NCBI GenBank assembly: GCA_022843905.1
Contig: JALHMT010000029.1
Location: forward strand, 1-64,000
DNA from: Rubrivivax sp.
Lineage (GTDB): Bacteria; Pseudomonadota; Gammaproteobacteria; Burkholderiales; Burkholderiaceae_C
Length of the DNA: 64,000 nt
Reading direction: 5' to 3'
A program made the position numbers and the translations under genes. Below, piece after piece: positions 18,801 to 24,489 of this stretch (its first letter is position 1; every line of letters starts with the position of its first letter). The notes beneath the pieces are model-generated. The model had not been told where the DNA came from. It worked only from the letters and a program-made list of their open reading frames with translations, and did not search any database.

Positions 18801-20828
18801 GACGAGAAGTCGCTGTTCAGCCCGACCGGCAAGAAGGGCCTGGCCGGGCAGTCTTCGGGCATCCGCCAGCTCAAGGGCGGCGAGTCCGAGCTCAACGACC
18901 CGATGGAGAACCTGCTGATGAACTTCAGCCGGCTCATCGACGCCAGCCTGAAGAACAACGCGATCAAGCAGACGATCGAGGCCCTGGGAGAAACCGACCT
19001 GGTGCAGAAGGTCGGCTACAGCATGACGCCGGCCATCATCCCGCGAAAGCAGATCGTGGAGGAACTGGTGCGCGCCGGCACGCCCGAGAGCATCATCGCC
19101 ACGCTGCCCGACGAGGTGTTCGAAGGCATGGCCAAGATGTGGGCCATCCAGGCGCCGACCGATCCCGACGTGGTGCGCATCATGGTCGGTGGCAAGCCGC
19201 AGTTCTACCGGGTCAACGACCGGCTGCTGCTGAAGGCGCTGACGAGCTTCGTGCCGTTCGACTTCCCGGGGCTGGAACTGGCCCGCGGCGCCAAGCGGCT
19301 GCTGACCTCGATGGTCACGAGCACGCCCGAGTTCATGATCAGGAACTGGGTGCGTGACTCGATGGCCGCGCAGGCGATCACGCAGACGCCGTTCAACCCG
19401 CTGGAGTCTGTCAAGGGCATCCGCCGGGCCTACAAGGAAAGCGGCGGCTACGAGGCGATGTTGTTCGCTGGCGCGAGCTTCCAGTCTGGGCACGTGAACG
19501 CTGGCGATCCTGGCGGCACGGCCGTGCACATGCGTCGCGCGCTGCGCGAGCGGGGTTTCCGGGCAGCCGCATCCGAGGCCGGCGCCTGGCAGGCGACCAA
19601 GGACTGGACGGCCAGGCGCTGGGAGTCCTACCGCCAGATCGGCGAGGCCATCGAGAACGCCAACCGGGAAGCGGTGTACGAGGCGGCCGTCAAGGCCGGC
19701 AAGTCGGCGACCGAGGCGGCCTACGAGGCCAAGGATCTGATGGACTTCAGCCTGCGCGGTAGCGCTGCGGCCTACCAGCTGCTGGCCGACGTGCTGCCGT
19801 TCTTCAACGCCCGGGTGCAGGGCCTGTACCGGCTGGGCCGGGCCGACCGGGCCCGGCTGATGAAGATGGGTGCCATCATGATCACGGCCACCGCGCTGCT
19901 GGCCCTGGCCAACGGTGGCGAGGACTGGTACGAGCAGCTGCCCGACTGGGACAAGGACACCTACTGGCACTTCAAGATCGGGGGCGCGCACTTCCGGGTG
20001 CCCAAGCCGTTCGAGATCGGGGTTCTGTTCGCCACGCTGCCTGAGCGCATCGGCCGCGGTCTGCTGGGCCTGGACAGCGGCAAGAAGACGCTCAATCGCG
20101 TGTGGGCCAACGTGCGCGACCAGCTCGCCTTCGACCCGATGCCGCAACTGGTGCGCCCGGTGGTGGATGCGTGGGCCAACAAAGACACCTTCCGCGACCG
20201 GCCGATCGAGGGCATGGCCGACGAGGGCATGCGCCCGCACGCCAGGTCGGACGCGCGCACGTCTGACACCATGCGCGTGCTGGCCGAGTCGGCCGCGCCG
20301 GTGGCCGACTGGCTGGAGCTGGGGCCAAAGAAGATGGAGTTCCTGGTCAACGGCTACCTTGGCACCGTGGGCATGTACGCCCTGTCCGTGTCCGACGCGG
20401 TGATCCGCACGCTCGAAGGCAAGCCAGACCGGCCCGCCGTGCGCGCCGACGACCTGCCCATCATCCGGACCTTCTACCAGGAGGACCCGGCGCGGGCGAC
20501 GGTCTTCGAAAGCGACGTCTACAAGATGCGCAAGGAGGTCGAGGCCGTCATGCGCGAAGTGATGACCGCGGCCAAGAGCGCCGACCCCGGCAAGCAGCAG
20601 AAGGCGCGCGACCTGATGGCCGAGGAGGCCGACAAGATCAAGGTGCGCGGCCTGGTGTCAGGTGCAGCGCAGGGCCTGAGCGTGCTCAACCAGCAAATCA
20701 GCAAGGTCTACTCCGACCCGAAGATGACGCCGGACGAGAAGCGGGCCAAGGTCGACGCGCTGCAGCAGAAGAAGAACGACATCGCCCGGAAGGCGGCCAC
20801 CGACCCGAAGGTGCGCGAGGCGTTCTAG
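6861..20828 (+). CDS. Giant polyvalent protein: metallopeptidase, N6-adenine methylase, strawberry-notch helicase, ART-like and LPD38-like domains
   Basis: The product has 4,655 residues; ATG has AGGAG nine bases upstream. In order: a helical Ala/Glu coiled coil (about 130-175); a zincin-like HEWAH at 669-673; an N6-adenine methylase with EPSAGLGG at 1599 and NPPF at 1664-1667; a Gly/Ala/Asp linker 1780-1904 overlapped by another gene; a strawberry-notch-type SF2 helicase with Walker A GDGTGVGKG at 2008, DEAH at 2201 and GLGRTHR near 2610; a second metal-site motif HEVYGH at 3142; an ADP-ribosyltransferase-like domain from YHGT (3590) to NQLKSAIGN; and an LPD38-like C-terminus with PHARSDARTSDTMR near 4455 and one hydrophobic segment near 4340. 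Known polyvalent proteins such as P1 DarB enter the cell with the phage DNA and block restriction. The same role is likely here but inferred. Confidence 0.85.
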   Translation: MGSLSACLKQVGKAVSKEDRDTIIARSAVLRDGGMVKAEADLQATRELFGRLRDEFKGMEATAADPVGAPAPAAAELPLELPPGDYRPSGTFEFDGRTWRIRSVLHTGAGLEASTVFDGKPARTEKFAIGQDSAAQQEAEQAAAKKAEEEAAQQRKAAIEARRTERETERRVFREFVKNPDMVGLPLEKVRLFAEARLPDMPAPRRDILARAIHKELAEKAVELAKQKNRDPAVKAAAVSAAIADKFPDGLQPDHAAAVHAGFDHALAGKTKSTLSGEFLLRMNIGYDAAQAWMKTEEGAAWYEGRPVNKLQNTGLDLRRWYEQMREQMKAGESDIKKAWKQIDRATNRADLFAPLLPDGVTPGFRLYVTEVRDQVRPFKAWLDDSYRWDGSIHSKYDGDDKSNIDLMLEGRRYPDTYQHNGKTITQEEADSFSSDEAYRAQWLRERAREYIEQVRGITSVIEGASSVAEAAQKWHERFIQTFSDKRWNLDSSMLTPGGQALVSSRNGIDAWTGETSDVMGLSHQSAWTKNLIDNEKTVALPDRATPLVPPRLDRVSRDGGTDYRKGENVTPEQFKATFGMADVGFGTWVGAKEDQDHLNYSFDALSDLAKHFGTDAKNLGFGGAMHFTIGALGHGKHAAHFSPNQPSPIGPVQVINVTNTKGDGTVYHEWAHALDHFMGGQWKSLVRRRLLEILQHGVLTPEQVEARARQFLTGGWYFKGDKNGDKVGAALRGFGRWDRPQSAYKTNADQLGKDYWGNEKELIARAAEAWAYDTLPHASTYLVNAWVADGKVTQAAGYRGTPYPTGQERKEFNLVMGALAKATKWENGRPTVSLDAFNAALPDEVKAGERRMAELGKREAMQAYYDRLLAEKADKAAADAQAKADAAAAEQQRLDELAEQKLKDLQPPPVVDAPPPSSAQGPLSDQELSDLFDQAAAEVREESQEKPEEPPPGEPEEDRDRWTAEDWAAIHRLLAKGTPVLLAEDGHGIPTIHEFGRTGQTDMVGYGVFKTVGDGWTASWEGGSAMDRTPSGKAYTTVQFTGGAVPAAAYNLQAAADAALANRRAAETPAAGQKQAPAVIANFKTARELDAWLAQEVGDQYQLARETPKGKLKDQGVKLLVLDPGKQVFNGPTSTSGATTVGADVSLVYHLIDGRLVWWDHKTGNVNTVDPADPRLEANPDYDEFVPSPAGADTEGTILPEWAVRIVSQHDKVDFRFEGDQFVALFDGQEVGRMEAAAARKGGFMSRAFLENAILDAVLKSLGVDRVSADAGTVDNGPAQRAKKEAEDDRRHRARTALRDALEKARAAGATQVVGTIQSMISGVGHGVGPKQAFEYAENVDRAIQRELDKKESEQADKTARDLIAEAAKLGVKGADQALAGLAKLFGSKAGRLNSFPAGFDEEAYNEAKPLFKDALKSFQEAGKTLKDLFKLLIQQLGDGIKPYAMQFAKDEALGNNLEQQAAAAPAGSPSIALARDIERYLLHTAAPMDWRTLFNMADRHFGGTQAEGKYTPKDAYDALEAAINLRILRSPSLFSPAVTEEDAQLAVGTLTRLLEKVPTQTKRTAEQDRLQQFSTVPPLAFVANWVANVRPTDVMLEPSAGLGGLAVFSRLAGARVVLNEWNARRADLLQQVMPDARVFREDAQYLHNILPDDVRPTVVIMNPPFSNSIGGVKDTMVGAQHVEQALERLPQGGRLVAIVGEGMAMDKPAFRDWWKKIGAKYDVRAAVPMDGSGYAKYGTTFDNVILVIDKVAPSGRKPVTTKMTDYTDLVHLLAEVRNGRPEHELPVTDHSAEPDPRGGTGDAAAAGDAPAADTGPAGPGGAAGVGTGQPGGKTGVGRGGSSGGRSGRGSKSRGDAGRDPAGGADAGTNADGSGQADAAAGGRPDSTGDQSGVPVGSNTAVAGEMTDSVFEGYQPQRLQIPGAKPHPGPLVQSSAMASVLPPAPTYTPNLPKETIEKGLVSIAQIEAVVYAGQSHQQLLETKVGDTEARDYGLKAGTPYRRGFFIGDGTGVGKGREIGAILLDNIRQGRKKHVWVSEKQGLMNDAARDFAGIQDGVTAESVLKSKGIFNLGDTKAAGSVSQAEGVLFTTYATLRSEAKDKEPGGFKKGDEVQVGRAFGPPGSPDFDNTKLVKIDKKKNTVTVEWAGGRVIEHPFAQILSIAGDSAWTNTLRDGARKPKTRVDQIVEWLGPDFDGVIAFDEAHNAGNAVPIKGSRGDSEPSAQALAVVELQRRLPGARVVYVSATGATEVSNLSFANRLGIWGPSTPFASVNEFISQMTAGGLATMELVARDLKQTGAYMARSLSYDGVNYSRIDHELNPLQHDIYNRLTDAWQVVLNNIEEALKAIGAVTDSGKVKNSKAKSNAMSAFWGAQQRFFNQIITSMQMPSVIDAVEADIARGDAVVLQLVNTNEAQQERALAKRQEEGEESDLEDLDLTPRDQLIDMVRKSFPVQQFQDVIGDDGKRTTVPLTDSNGDPVLNKAAVAMRDKLIEDLQQISVPDGPLEILVNHFGPEIVAEVTGRKQRVVAGRWNKNHRGDGEPKAFTDKRGPASARADADAFMADKKRVLIFSDAGGTGFSFHADLKKVNQRKRQHYLVQPGWRANKAVQGLGRTHRTNQKSAPHYKLVATNIPAHKRFLSSIARRLDQLGALTKGQRDTSSGGLFSEKDNLESKYAERAVRAFLFDAKAGQIEGLDFNDLLQQLGLKDMVNKDTNQITESKIPEVRQFLNRLLSLKLETQELVFHGFISRMEEIIEQAAERGELDTGMQTIRALESRVTHEEIVFTEERTGAETSYVELELTHPTRMHSFPEEKAQGAKIEWIVNAQSGRVWGRVRSGNQTLKNGAVVERYRMLGTGGMAFRTEEDFRNKAAWKTITEDEARLKWDQETAKKPPTYTTKTHMIVGAMLPIWDRLKTEGTMQVARTQTSDGRRLLGRVIHESDVAELRKRLNIAAPESKLPPADVLARVLKGETAELANGWKLERARVSDDLRVEIKGLPSNVGPALRRELLDAGVIEERIQWNTRYFMPVNKPEVLGAVIKSRPVVGLAKPADQPKLKQGLAGAGVPVDELRSLVAKVAANWSGVDAYVVPTIDDLPANIRASLFNQGALGDVRGLMVPNGSVYLIANRMPSLDEAQGILFHEVYGHVGMRAFLGDEYAAQMQLLRMANPTLAAEANAWYANYSRGHIGARVQRGMSRLDAEAEVRLLAVEEALADRAGNAPPPSGWKALMAKLQQALRRLGLGWVADKLESMTEAETHALLMNARRAVTRTGGPMHVLAGMPAGLQDPANSAVAPIWTSALLAEVSKAPMKAGDATAWTQYLDAMVKRGAVKADEIEWTGLREWLALQADGAKGAAAVEAAEGADSPFTQLWKSTNPAKITREAVAQYLSSNGVLVKDVVLRDARTLVSDLNEKFVDYGYSVDYDNIDDEAVFYNEDGDLVDFIDLPAELQDLVDRHSDATVFGRTRYGQYTLPGGTNYREVLLTLPAKDTITTKRVAAPNGWGDTDGGNVGIERTGDTRADYRSGHWDQANVLAHIRLNDRMADRPGVDLNEIGERIRQAIDTREQAFRQWFGDSQITYPDGKPRVMYHGTGADIYEFRGKQAGAIFVTPEPIVAQAYAGSSVNWLDRNGMVGGQSVMPLYVRAEDPFDFENADHVDALVDRAFERINTYTQGDGEQALLDGEEQTLYTRDVLRYALTEGQWSLIENPEIQAAIKSLGHDGFYVSEDGFKNLAVYQANQLKSAIGNRGTYDLGSDNILLSQPPVDPVLESAKRKAGLRGPRTLGDKVRAFYGRALESVRSREVIGQTLRQEVLDQFYGILRAERAELGALPAEQSLYVTARLANGGTSSVMRGLMLHGQARWGSTQQHLEKVPDSKGLLDILKPLGNDMNDWFGWMVGNRAARLLTEGRENNLTADEIKALQGLADTPDKEILFRRVSLEYAAFKRSVLDVAQEAGLINPESRRVWDHADYIPFYREIDEKSLFSPTGKKGLAGQSSGIRQLKGGESELNDPMENLLMNFSRLIDASLKNNAIKQTIEALGETDLVQKVGYSMTPAIIPRKQIVEELVRAGTPESIIATLPDEVFEGMAKMWAIQAPTDPDVVRIMVGGKPQFYRVNDRLLLKALTSFVPFDFPGLELARGAKRLLTSMVTSTPEFMIRNWVRDSMAAQAITQTPFNPLESVKGIRRAYKESGGYEAMLFAGASFQSGHVNAGDPGGTAVHMRRALRERGFRAAASEAGAWQATKDWTARRWESYRQIGEAIENANREAVYEAAVKAGKSATEAAYEAKDLMDFSLRGSAAAYQLLADVLPFFNARVQGLYRLGRADRARLMKMGAIMITATALLALANGGEDWYEQLPDWDKDTYWHFKIGGAHFRVPKPFEIGVLFATLPERIGRGLLGLDSGKKTLNRVWANVRDQLAFDPMPQLVRPVVDAWANKDTFRDRPIEGMADEGMRPHARSDARTSDTMRVLAESAAPVADWLELGPKKMEFLVNGYLGTVGMYALSVSDAVIRTLEGKPDRPAVRADDLPIIRTFYQEDPARATVFESDVYKMRKEVEAVMREVMTAAKSADPGKQQKARDLMAEEADKIKVRGLVSGAAQGLSVLNQQISKVYSDPKMTPDEKRAKVDALQQKKNDIARKAATDPKVREAF
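12199..12570 (+). CDS. Overprinted small gene inside the giant polyvalent gene
   Basis: This ORF encodes 123 residues starting MADPNMNFQSRITALN, in the frame one base ahead of the giant gene. AGAGG lies six bases before the ATG. Codon use is that of a real gene here: runs of CTG, CAG, GAG and GCC and nearly all third bases G or C. The giant frame over the same bases has mixed third positions and encodes only Gly/Ala/Asp/Arg/Pro low complexity. The product is helical with a balanced composition (ALAVLLEWALDNLAAKPG; KLMLQQVVDLIPPG). I know no homologous family. It may act with the polyvalent protein, for example as a partner or a virion component; this is inference. Confidence 0.7.
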   Translation: MADPNMNFQSRITALNQTPEGELATLLLQGTPQQPTPDRLALAVLLEWALDNLAAKPGWAEAVRQAAGLAEDRNPEAMQAAILPAGLMQARTLTEAGKLMLQQVVDLIPPGTSPAYPLVRTRL

Positions 20829-21049
20829 AGTCGGTTCAGGAACTGCCAGGCGGCCTGTGCGAAGACCATCATCGCGCCCAGGCCGCCCAGCAGCATCACC
20901 ACGGTGATGAACCCGCTGTCGTCGCGCGACAGCGTGGACCTGGCCGACACCCACCAGGCGCCGACGATCAGCAGCATGCCAAGAAGGGCCGACGTGGCCA
21001 GCAGCAGCATGCCGGCGATGGCCAGGAACAGCGAGACCGGGAGTCGCAC
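20825..21049 (-). CDS. Small membrane protein with two transmembrane segments
   Basis: Starting at GTG 21049 the product has 74 residues with two hydrophobic helices (LFLAIAGMLLLATSALLGML and FITVVMLLGGLGAMMVFA) separated by a short polar loop. Longer forms upstream are low-complexity and unlikely. It converges on the giant gene, and the two stops overlap in CTAG. No lysis or transport motif is visible; it could be an inner-membrane protein made during early infection or lysogeny. Confidence 0.5.
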   Translation of the reverse strand: MRLPVSLFLAIAGMLLLATSALLGMLLIVGAWWVSARSTLSRDDSGFITVVMLLGGLGAMMVFAQAAWQFLNRL

Positions 21050-21118
21050 CGGCGAACTGTAGCGCCGCGGGGCGGGGCGGCAATCCAGGCGGTGAGGATT
21101 GTCAGGCCCCACAAAGAC

Positions 21119-21152
21119 GAAGCCCAGACCGTGGATGGGCGGCCTGGGCTTC
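21119..21152. terminator. Strong hairpin, probable transcription terminator
   Basis: Perfect 9-bp stem GAAGCCCAG / CTGGGCTTC with a 16-base loop. It can be extended outward by pairing of flanking CCCC/AAAG with CTTT/GGGG. It lies between the convergent giant gene and the leftward HNH gene, and could stop transcripts from either side. The U-tract is short on both strands. Confidence 0.6.
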
Positions 21153-21237
21153 TTTGGGGGCGCCGTTCGATCGACCGGACCAGTAGGCGCGTGAAGCAAC
21201 TGAAGGCGCCCAGTGTAGCGCAGCGCCCGGCGACGAC

Positions 21238-21723
21238 TCAATCGAGTGGCGGCTTTGCCGCCTTCCTAAGATTCTCGTCCCACCGCAAGACCTGAAGGTT
21301 TCCTTGAACGTGCAGCCCGCTCACGGTCTTGCCTCGAAGCGGAATGACGTGGTCGACGTGATACTGAATCCCAGTCTCGTTGGTCATCCGCTGGGCTTCA
21401 ACGTAGTGGGCCATGATCGCCTCGTTGCTCGCCCATGGCGGCTTTTGCGTGGCCTCGCGGAATCTCCTGGCTGCCGATGAACTCCTGCGGGCTGCGCGCG
21501 CCAGATCCCTGGTTTCGCGGGCGGCGTTTAGCAAGAACTGCTGATGCTCGACGTTGGTCAAGTCTCCGGCGGCTGCAATCACCAAGGCAAGATTTTTCTT
21601 GCCTTCTTCCTGCCTAAACCTTCGGTCGGCCTGCCACCTTTTCAGCCCATCAGGAAGGCCAGAAGCGGAACGTTCGTTTTCTAGATGCGGAACGACTCGC
21701 TGAATGTTAGTGTCTACACTCAT
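21238..21723 (-). CDS. HNH endonuclease
   Basis: The product has 161 residues. The C-terminus carries a typical phage HNH core, YHVDHVIPLRGKTVSGLHV followed by GNLQVLRWDENLRK: HVDH supplies the metal-binding His/Asp and the later N is the middle Asn. The N-terminal 110 residues are helical and charged (RDLARAARRSSSAARRFREA) and may bind DNA. It lies between attP and a terminator, 17 bases downstream of the tRNA-like segment. It may be a free-standing homing or packaging-associated HNH; which cannot be told. Confidence 0.8.
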   Translation of the reverse strand: MSVDTNIQRVVPHLENERSASGLPDGLKRWQADRRFRQEEGKKNLALVIAAAGDLTNVEHQQFLLNAARETRDLARAARRSSSAARRFREATQKPPWASNEAIMAHYVEAQRMTNETGIQYHVDHVIPLRGKTVSGLHVQGNLQVLRWDENLRKAAKPPLD

Positions 21724-21740
21724 TGCAACCCACTAAACGC

Positions 21741-21797
21741 TGGTGCCCGGGGCCGGACTCGAACCGGCACGCCTTGCGGCGGGGGATTTTGAGTCCC
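21741..21797 (-). other. attP core: 3' half of a tRNA-Leu(CAA) gene
   Basis: Read on the minus strand, these 57 bases give the anticodon arm (stem GGGA/TCCC, loop CTCAAAA with anticodon CAA), a long variable arm as in tRNA-Leu, the T-arm with loop TTCGAGT, and an acceptor end finishing in CCA. The 5' half (D-arm and first acceptor strand) is absent: upstream bases do not match a tRNA. This is what a phage attachment site looks like when the phage integrates in a tRNA gene and rebuilds its 3' end. It lies 98 bases downstream of the integrase stop. Confidence 0.85.
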
Positions 21798-21894
21798 TGA
21801 TACAAGTGGCGCCGTTGTTGGCCAGGAAGGTCGAAACGTTCCGCATTCTGCCTTCGATTCGCACGAGTGAGCCCAGCAAGGAAGCGGAACACTT

Positions 21895-22923
21895 TCAGCG
21901 GGCCGGTTTCAGCGCCTTCACGACGCTGGGATAGTGCTTCGCGGTCAGCCGCTGATCGTCGTGCTGCAGCAGCTCGGCCGCCGCTGCCAGGCTTCCTGCC
22001 TTGCGGCTTGCCACCTTGCGCATGTCGCGCAGGTACATGGCCCTGATGCTGGCCGCAAGATCGGTGTCGCCGGCAGCATCAGCAGCTTCGGCGGCGGTCT
22101 TGCGCGCCCGATCCCACCGGCCGCGCAGCATGCCCTCGGTGACTGGCCGCCCGGTCTGTGTCGACAGCAGCATCAGGTGTGTCGCGCGCATGACTCGCCG
22201 ACGCGCCAGGATCGCAGGCAGTACGGCCGACGCGGCCGGGTCAATGTCAGCGGCCTTTCCGGTCTTGCTCGCAACCAGGCGCAGCGCCTCGCCCTCGCGC
22301 GGCAGAAGGATCTCGCGGCAATCGGTCAGGCGCATCCCGGTGGCGCTGGCCAGGTCCATGCAGTCGCGCAGCACCTGGTCGGCCTGCAAGTAGACGGCTG
22401 CGAACATGGCGTCTGTCGGCCGCAGCGCGCGGGCCTGCTCCTTGTTCTTCCACCGGCTGCGGGACATGCCGGCCGCCGGCCAGGGCAGCTCGGTGTAGCC
22501 CTCGATCCGAGCCCAGTTCCAGACCAGGCCGAACAGCGCCATTTCCCTGTTGGCCTGCGTCTTGCCGGTGCGCGCTTCGAGGTAGCCGCGCAGGTCGCGC
22601 AGCATCACGCCGTCCCATGTGGCCTCGCCGAACACCGGGCGCAGCTTGCGCAGCGCTTTGGCGTATCCCTTGCGCGTCTCGGCTGACTCGTAGGTCGGCA
22701 GCACGCGCGCCTCCCACTCTCCGAATGCCTCCTCGATGGTCCCGGCAATGCGCGGCGCGCGGTTGTGCAGCTCGTCCCAGCGTCGCAGCGCCGCCTCGTG
22801 GTCGGTGCCAAGCGGCACGTCAGGCAGGCCCTCTGGCCGGCGGTCATAGAGGTAGTACGTGACCACCTTGCCGCTCTTGCGGCGGCGGGTGTGCGAGCGC
22901 AGGCGCGGATGCTTGTTGGTCAC
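21895..22923 (-). CDS. int: Tyrosine recombinase integrase
   Basis: From GTG 22923, which overlaps the excisionase-like stop as GTGA, the product has 342 residues. The N-terminus (KHPRLRSHTRRRKSGKVVTY) is basic and fits an arm-type DNA-binding region; a core-binding domain follows (about 70-170). The catalytic domain shows Arg in GMRLTDCREI, Lys in ASKTGK, Arg in YLRDMRKVAS, His in LLQHDD and the nucleophile Tyr in LTAKHYPSV. The usual His before the second Arg is replaced (YLRDMR instead of the common HDLRR). With attP just downstream it should catalyse integration at tRNA-Leu. Confidence 0.9.
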   Translation of the reverse strand: MTNKHPRLRSHTRRRKSGKVVTYYLYDRRPEGLPDVPLGTDHEAALRRWDELHNRAPRIAGTIEEAFGEWEARVLPTYESAETRKGYAKALRKLRPVFGEATWDGVMLRDLRGYLEARTGKTQANREMALFGLVWNWARIEGYTELPWPAAGMSRSRWKNKEQARALRPTDAMFAAVYLQADQVLRDCMDLASATGMRLTDCREILLPREGEALRLVASKTGKAADIDPAASAVLPAILARRRVMRATHLMLLSTQTGRPVTEGMLRGRWDRARKTAAEAADAAGDTDLAASIRAMYLRDMRKVASRKAGSLAAAAELLQHDDQRLTAKHYPSVVKALKPAR

Positions 22924-23135
22924 GATGCTGCTGACAGGTTCGGGCGGCGGGTCGGCGCCACCGGCTGGCCGCTGAGCCACAACCTGGCGTGGTGCCGCGA
23001 CACCAGCAGCCGCCGGCCGACGATCTTGTGCGGGATGCCGGCGCGAGTCAATGCCGCCGCCTGGGCGTCGATCGACGGAGCGCCGCCGGCCAACGCCTTG
23101 ACATCGGGCGGGGTCAGGAATTCGGGCTCGTGCAC
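22920..23135 (-). CDS. xis: Excisionase-like DUF4224-type DNA-binding protein
   Basis: The GTG at 23135 follows a strong AGGAGG seven bases upstream, which decides the start. The 71-residue product begins EFLTPPDVKALAGG, then AAALTRAGIPHKIVGRRLLVSR, a short winged-helix pattern like DUF4224 proteins found upstream of phage integrases. It overlaps the integrase start. It is probably the directionality factor for excision; the symbol is by position and fold, not proven. Confidence 0.7.
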   Translation of the reverse strand: MHEPEFLTPPDVKALAGGAPSIDAQAAALTRAGIPHKIVGRRLLVSRHHARLWLSGQPVAPTRRPNLSAAS

Positions 23136-23136
23136 G

Positions 23137-23832
23137 TCATCTCCTCCTGAGCAGCTCGCGCATCTCGCGTTCGGCCGTCGAAGCCTTGCCGTCCATCTGC
23201 ACCAGCAGCGCCCGGATCTGCGGCGCAAAGACATCGTGCTGATCCAGCGCCCACAGAGCCCGGCCGGTCGACCCGCAGGCCGTGCACAGCACGACGGGCG
23301 ATGTGTAGCCGCCGTTGAATGACCGGCCGGCGCAGGATGCGCACACGCTGTCGAGCCAGATCCGCATGGCCTTGGCCGCGATGCTCTCGACGATGTCGGG
23401 CTGCAGGCCCCAGCGCTTGGCGATGGAGAAGCGCTGCGCGAACCTGTGCACCGCGGCCGACGTGCCATGTAACGACTTCAGGTAGCTCATCGCCAAGACC
23501 CGCGCCGTCTCCGCGCTGGCCCTGGCCGTTGCCGTGTCGGCCGCGGCCTCGCTGGTCAGGCGCAGCGCGAGCACCGCGTCACCCGTGCGCCGCGATGCCC
23601 GCATGGCCCGCAGCGAGCGGAACTCCAGCGTCCGAACGTGCCGCAGCGCCAGCCGGTAGTCGCCCGCGGCCATGTCCCATTCGGTGGCCAGCCGGTACAG
23701 CAGAACCCCGAGCGTCTCGGTGATCATCCCGGCCGCGATCAGGTAGTCCACGTCGACCCGCTCGGAAGCGAGGTTCTTGCTGCGGACGGCCTGGCTGTAG
23801 CGCTCGTCGGTCGCGGTGCGCTCGTCGGTCAT
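23137..23832 (-). CDS. Helical protein with C-terminal zinc ribbon
   Basis: The product has 231 residues. The first 150 are almost all helix, with basic and Ala-rich parts. Around residues 165-190 two CxxC pairs (CASC ... CTAC) spaced about 20 residues apart form a likely zinc ribbon. It lies between the excisionase-like gene and a small SANT-like gene, with an ATGA overlap upstream. Zinc ribbons of this layout occur in phage antitermination and replication proteins, but the rest does not let me choose. Confidence 0.6.
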   Translation of the reverse strand: MTDERTATDERYSQAVRSKNLASERVDVDYLIAAGMITETLGVLLYRLATEWDMAAGDYRLALRHVRTLEFRSLRAMRASRRTGDAVLALRLTSEAAADTATARASAETARVLAMSYLKSLHGTSAAVHRFAQRFSIAKRWGLQPDIVESIAAKAMRIWLDSVCASCAGRSFNGGYTSPVVLCTACGSTGRALWALDQHDVFAPQIRALLVQMDGKASTAEREMRELLRRR

Positions 23833-24017
23833 CCGGTGGTGTCCTTGATGCGCGCCAGCGTGCGGCGCTCGATGTCGGCCGCGCTGCGGCTGCGCGTGAT
23901 GCCGAGCTCGACCTTCAGGGCCTTGATCACGGCCCCGGTGGTGATCGGCCGCGCGAGGATCTCGTGCTCTGCTGCGGTCCATGGAGAGCGGTTGTGTGGG
24001 CGTTGCTTGACTGGCAT
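23829..24017 (-). CDS. Small SANT/Myb-like DNA-binding protein
   Basis: The product has 62 residues. The N-terminal part RSPWTAAEHEILARPITTG resembles the first helix of SANT/Myb-like domains; the C-terminal part is basic and helical (SAADIERRTLARIKDT). It is translationally coupled to the zinc-ribbon gene. It is probably a small regulator or DNA-binding accessory protein. Confidence 0.55.
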   Translation of the reverse strand: MPVKQRPHNRSPWTAAEHEILARPITTGAVIKALKVELGITRSRSAADIERRTLARIKDTTG

Positions 24018-24018
24018 G

Positions 24019-24489
24019 TCAGAGTCCTATGGCTCGCTCGACGATCCGCCGCGCGCCGGCGTCGAACATGGCGAGCCGTCTGAGCGTCATGCGCGTTTGG
24101 TTCGCCCACAGTGGTTCGAGCTCGCGGCGCCGCTCCTTCGGGAACATCGCCCTTTGGTCAAACCCACCGTGGCAGTCCGACGCGCCGACCGTGCACAACG
24201 GGAAGCAGTCGCGGTCATCGGTCTTCATTCCCATGCCCTTGCCGGTGTTCGGGTGCGCGGCCTGGGTGAACCCAACAGCCCCGCAGCAAATGCACTTGAG
24301 GGTGGCCACCAGGCGCCGGTACTCGACATCGTCCAGCAGGTCAGCCTTCGGCACCGGCACCACCATCCTGTCCAGGCCATCGGCCGCCAGCACGGCCTTG
24401 GCCGGCGGCGTACGCGGCCGCGGGGTGTACGTGCACTGCGTTGCCTCGCGCCGCGGAGTGGCCTTGCGGTGGATGGCGGCGCGCCTCAT
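24019..24489 (-). CDS. DUF968-like HNH recombination nuclease
   Basis: Starting at ATG 24489 (ATGA overlap with the upstream gene) the product has 156 residues. The core has CICCGAVGFTQAAHPN, then DDRDCFPLCTVGASDCHGGF: a CxxC pair, a conserved His and the C/H pair seen in DUF968-like and NinG-like phage HNH proteins. These act in phage recombination on branched DNA. A NinB homologue is encoded in the same operon, which fits a lambda nin-type recombination set. Confidence 0.7.
   Translation of the reverse strand: MRRAAIHRKATPRREATQCTYTPRPRTPPAKAVLAADGLDRMVVPVPKADLLDDVEYRRLVATLKCICCGAVGFTQAAHPNTGKGMGMKTDDRDCFPLCTVGASDCHGGFDQRAMFPKERRRELEPLWANQTRMTLRRLAMFDAGARRIVERAIGL

Noticed and set aside
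16107-20240. Long minus-strand ORF opposite the C-terminus of the giant gene
   Set aside because: Same reason: His/Gln/Arg/Gly-biased composition and no domain or ribosome site.
21741-21830. Complete tRNA-Leu gene
   Set aside because: Only the part from anticodon arm to CCA is present; the D-arm and 5' acceptor strand are missing, so it is an attachment site and not a working tRNA.
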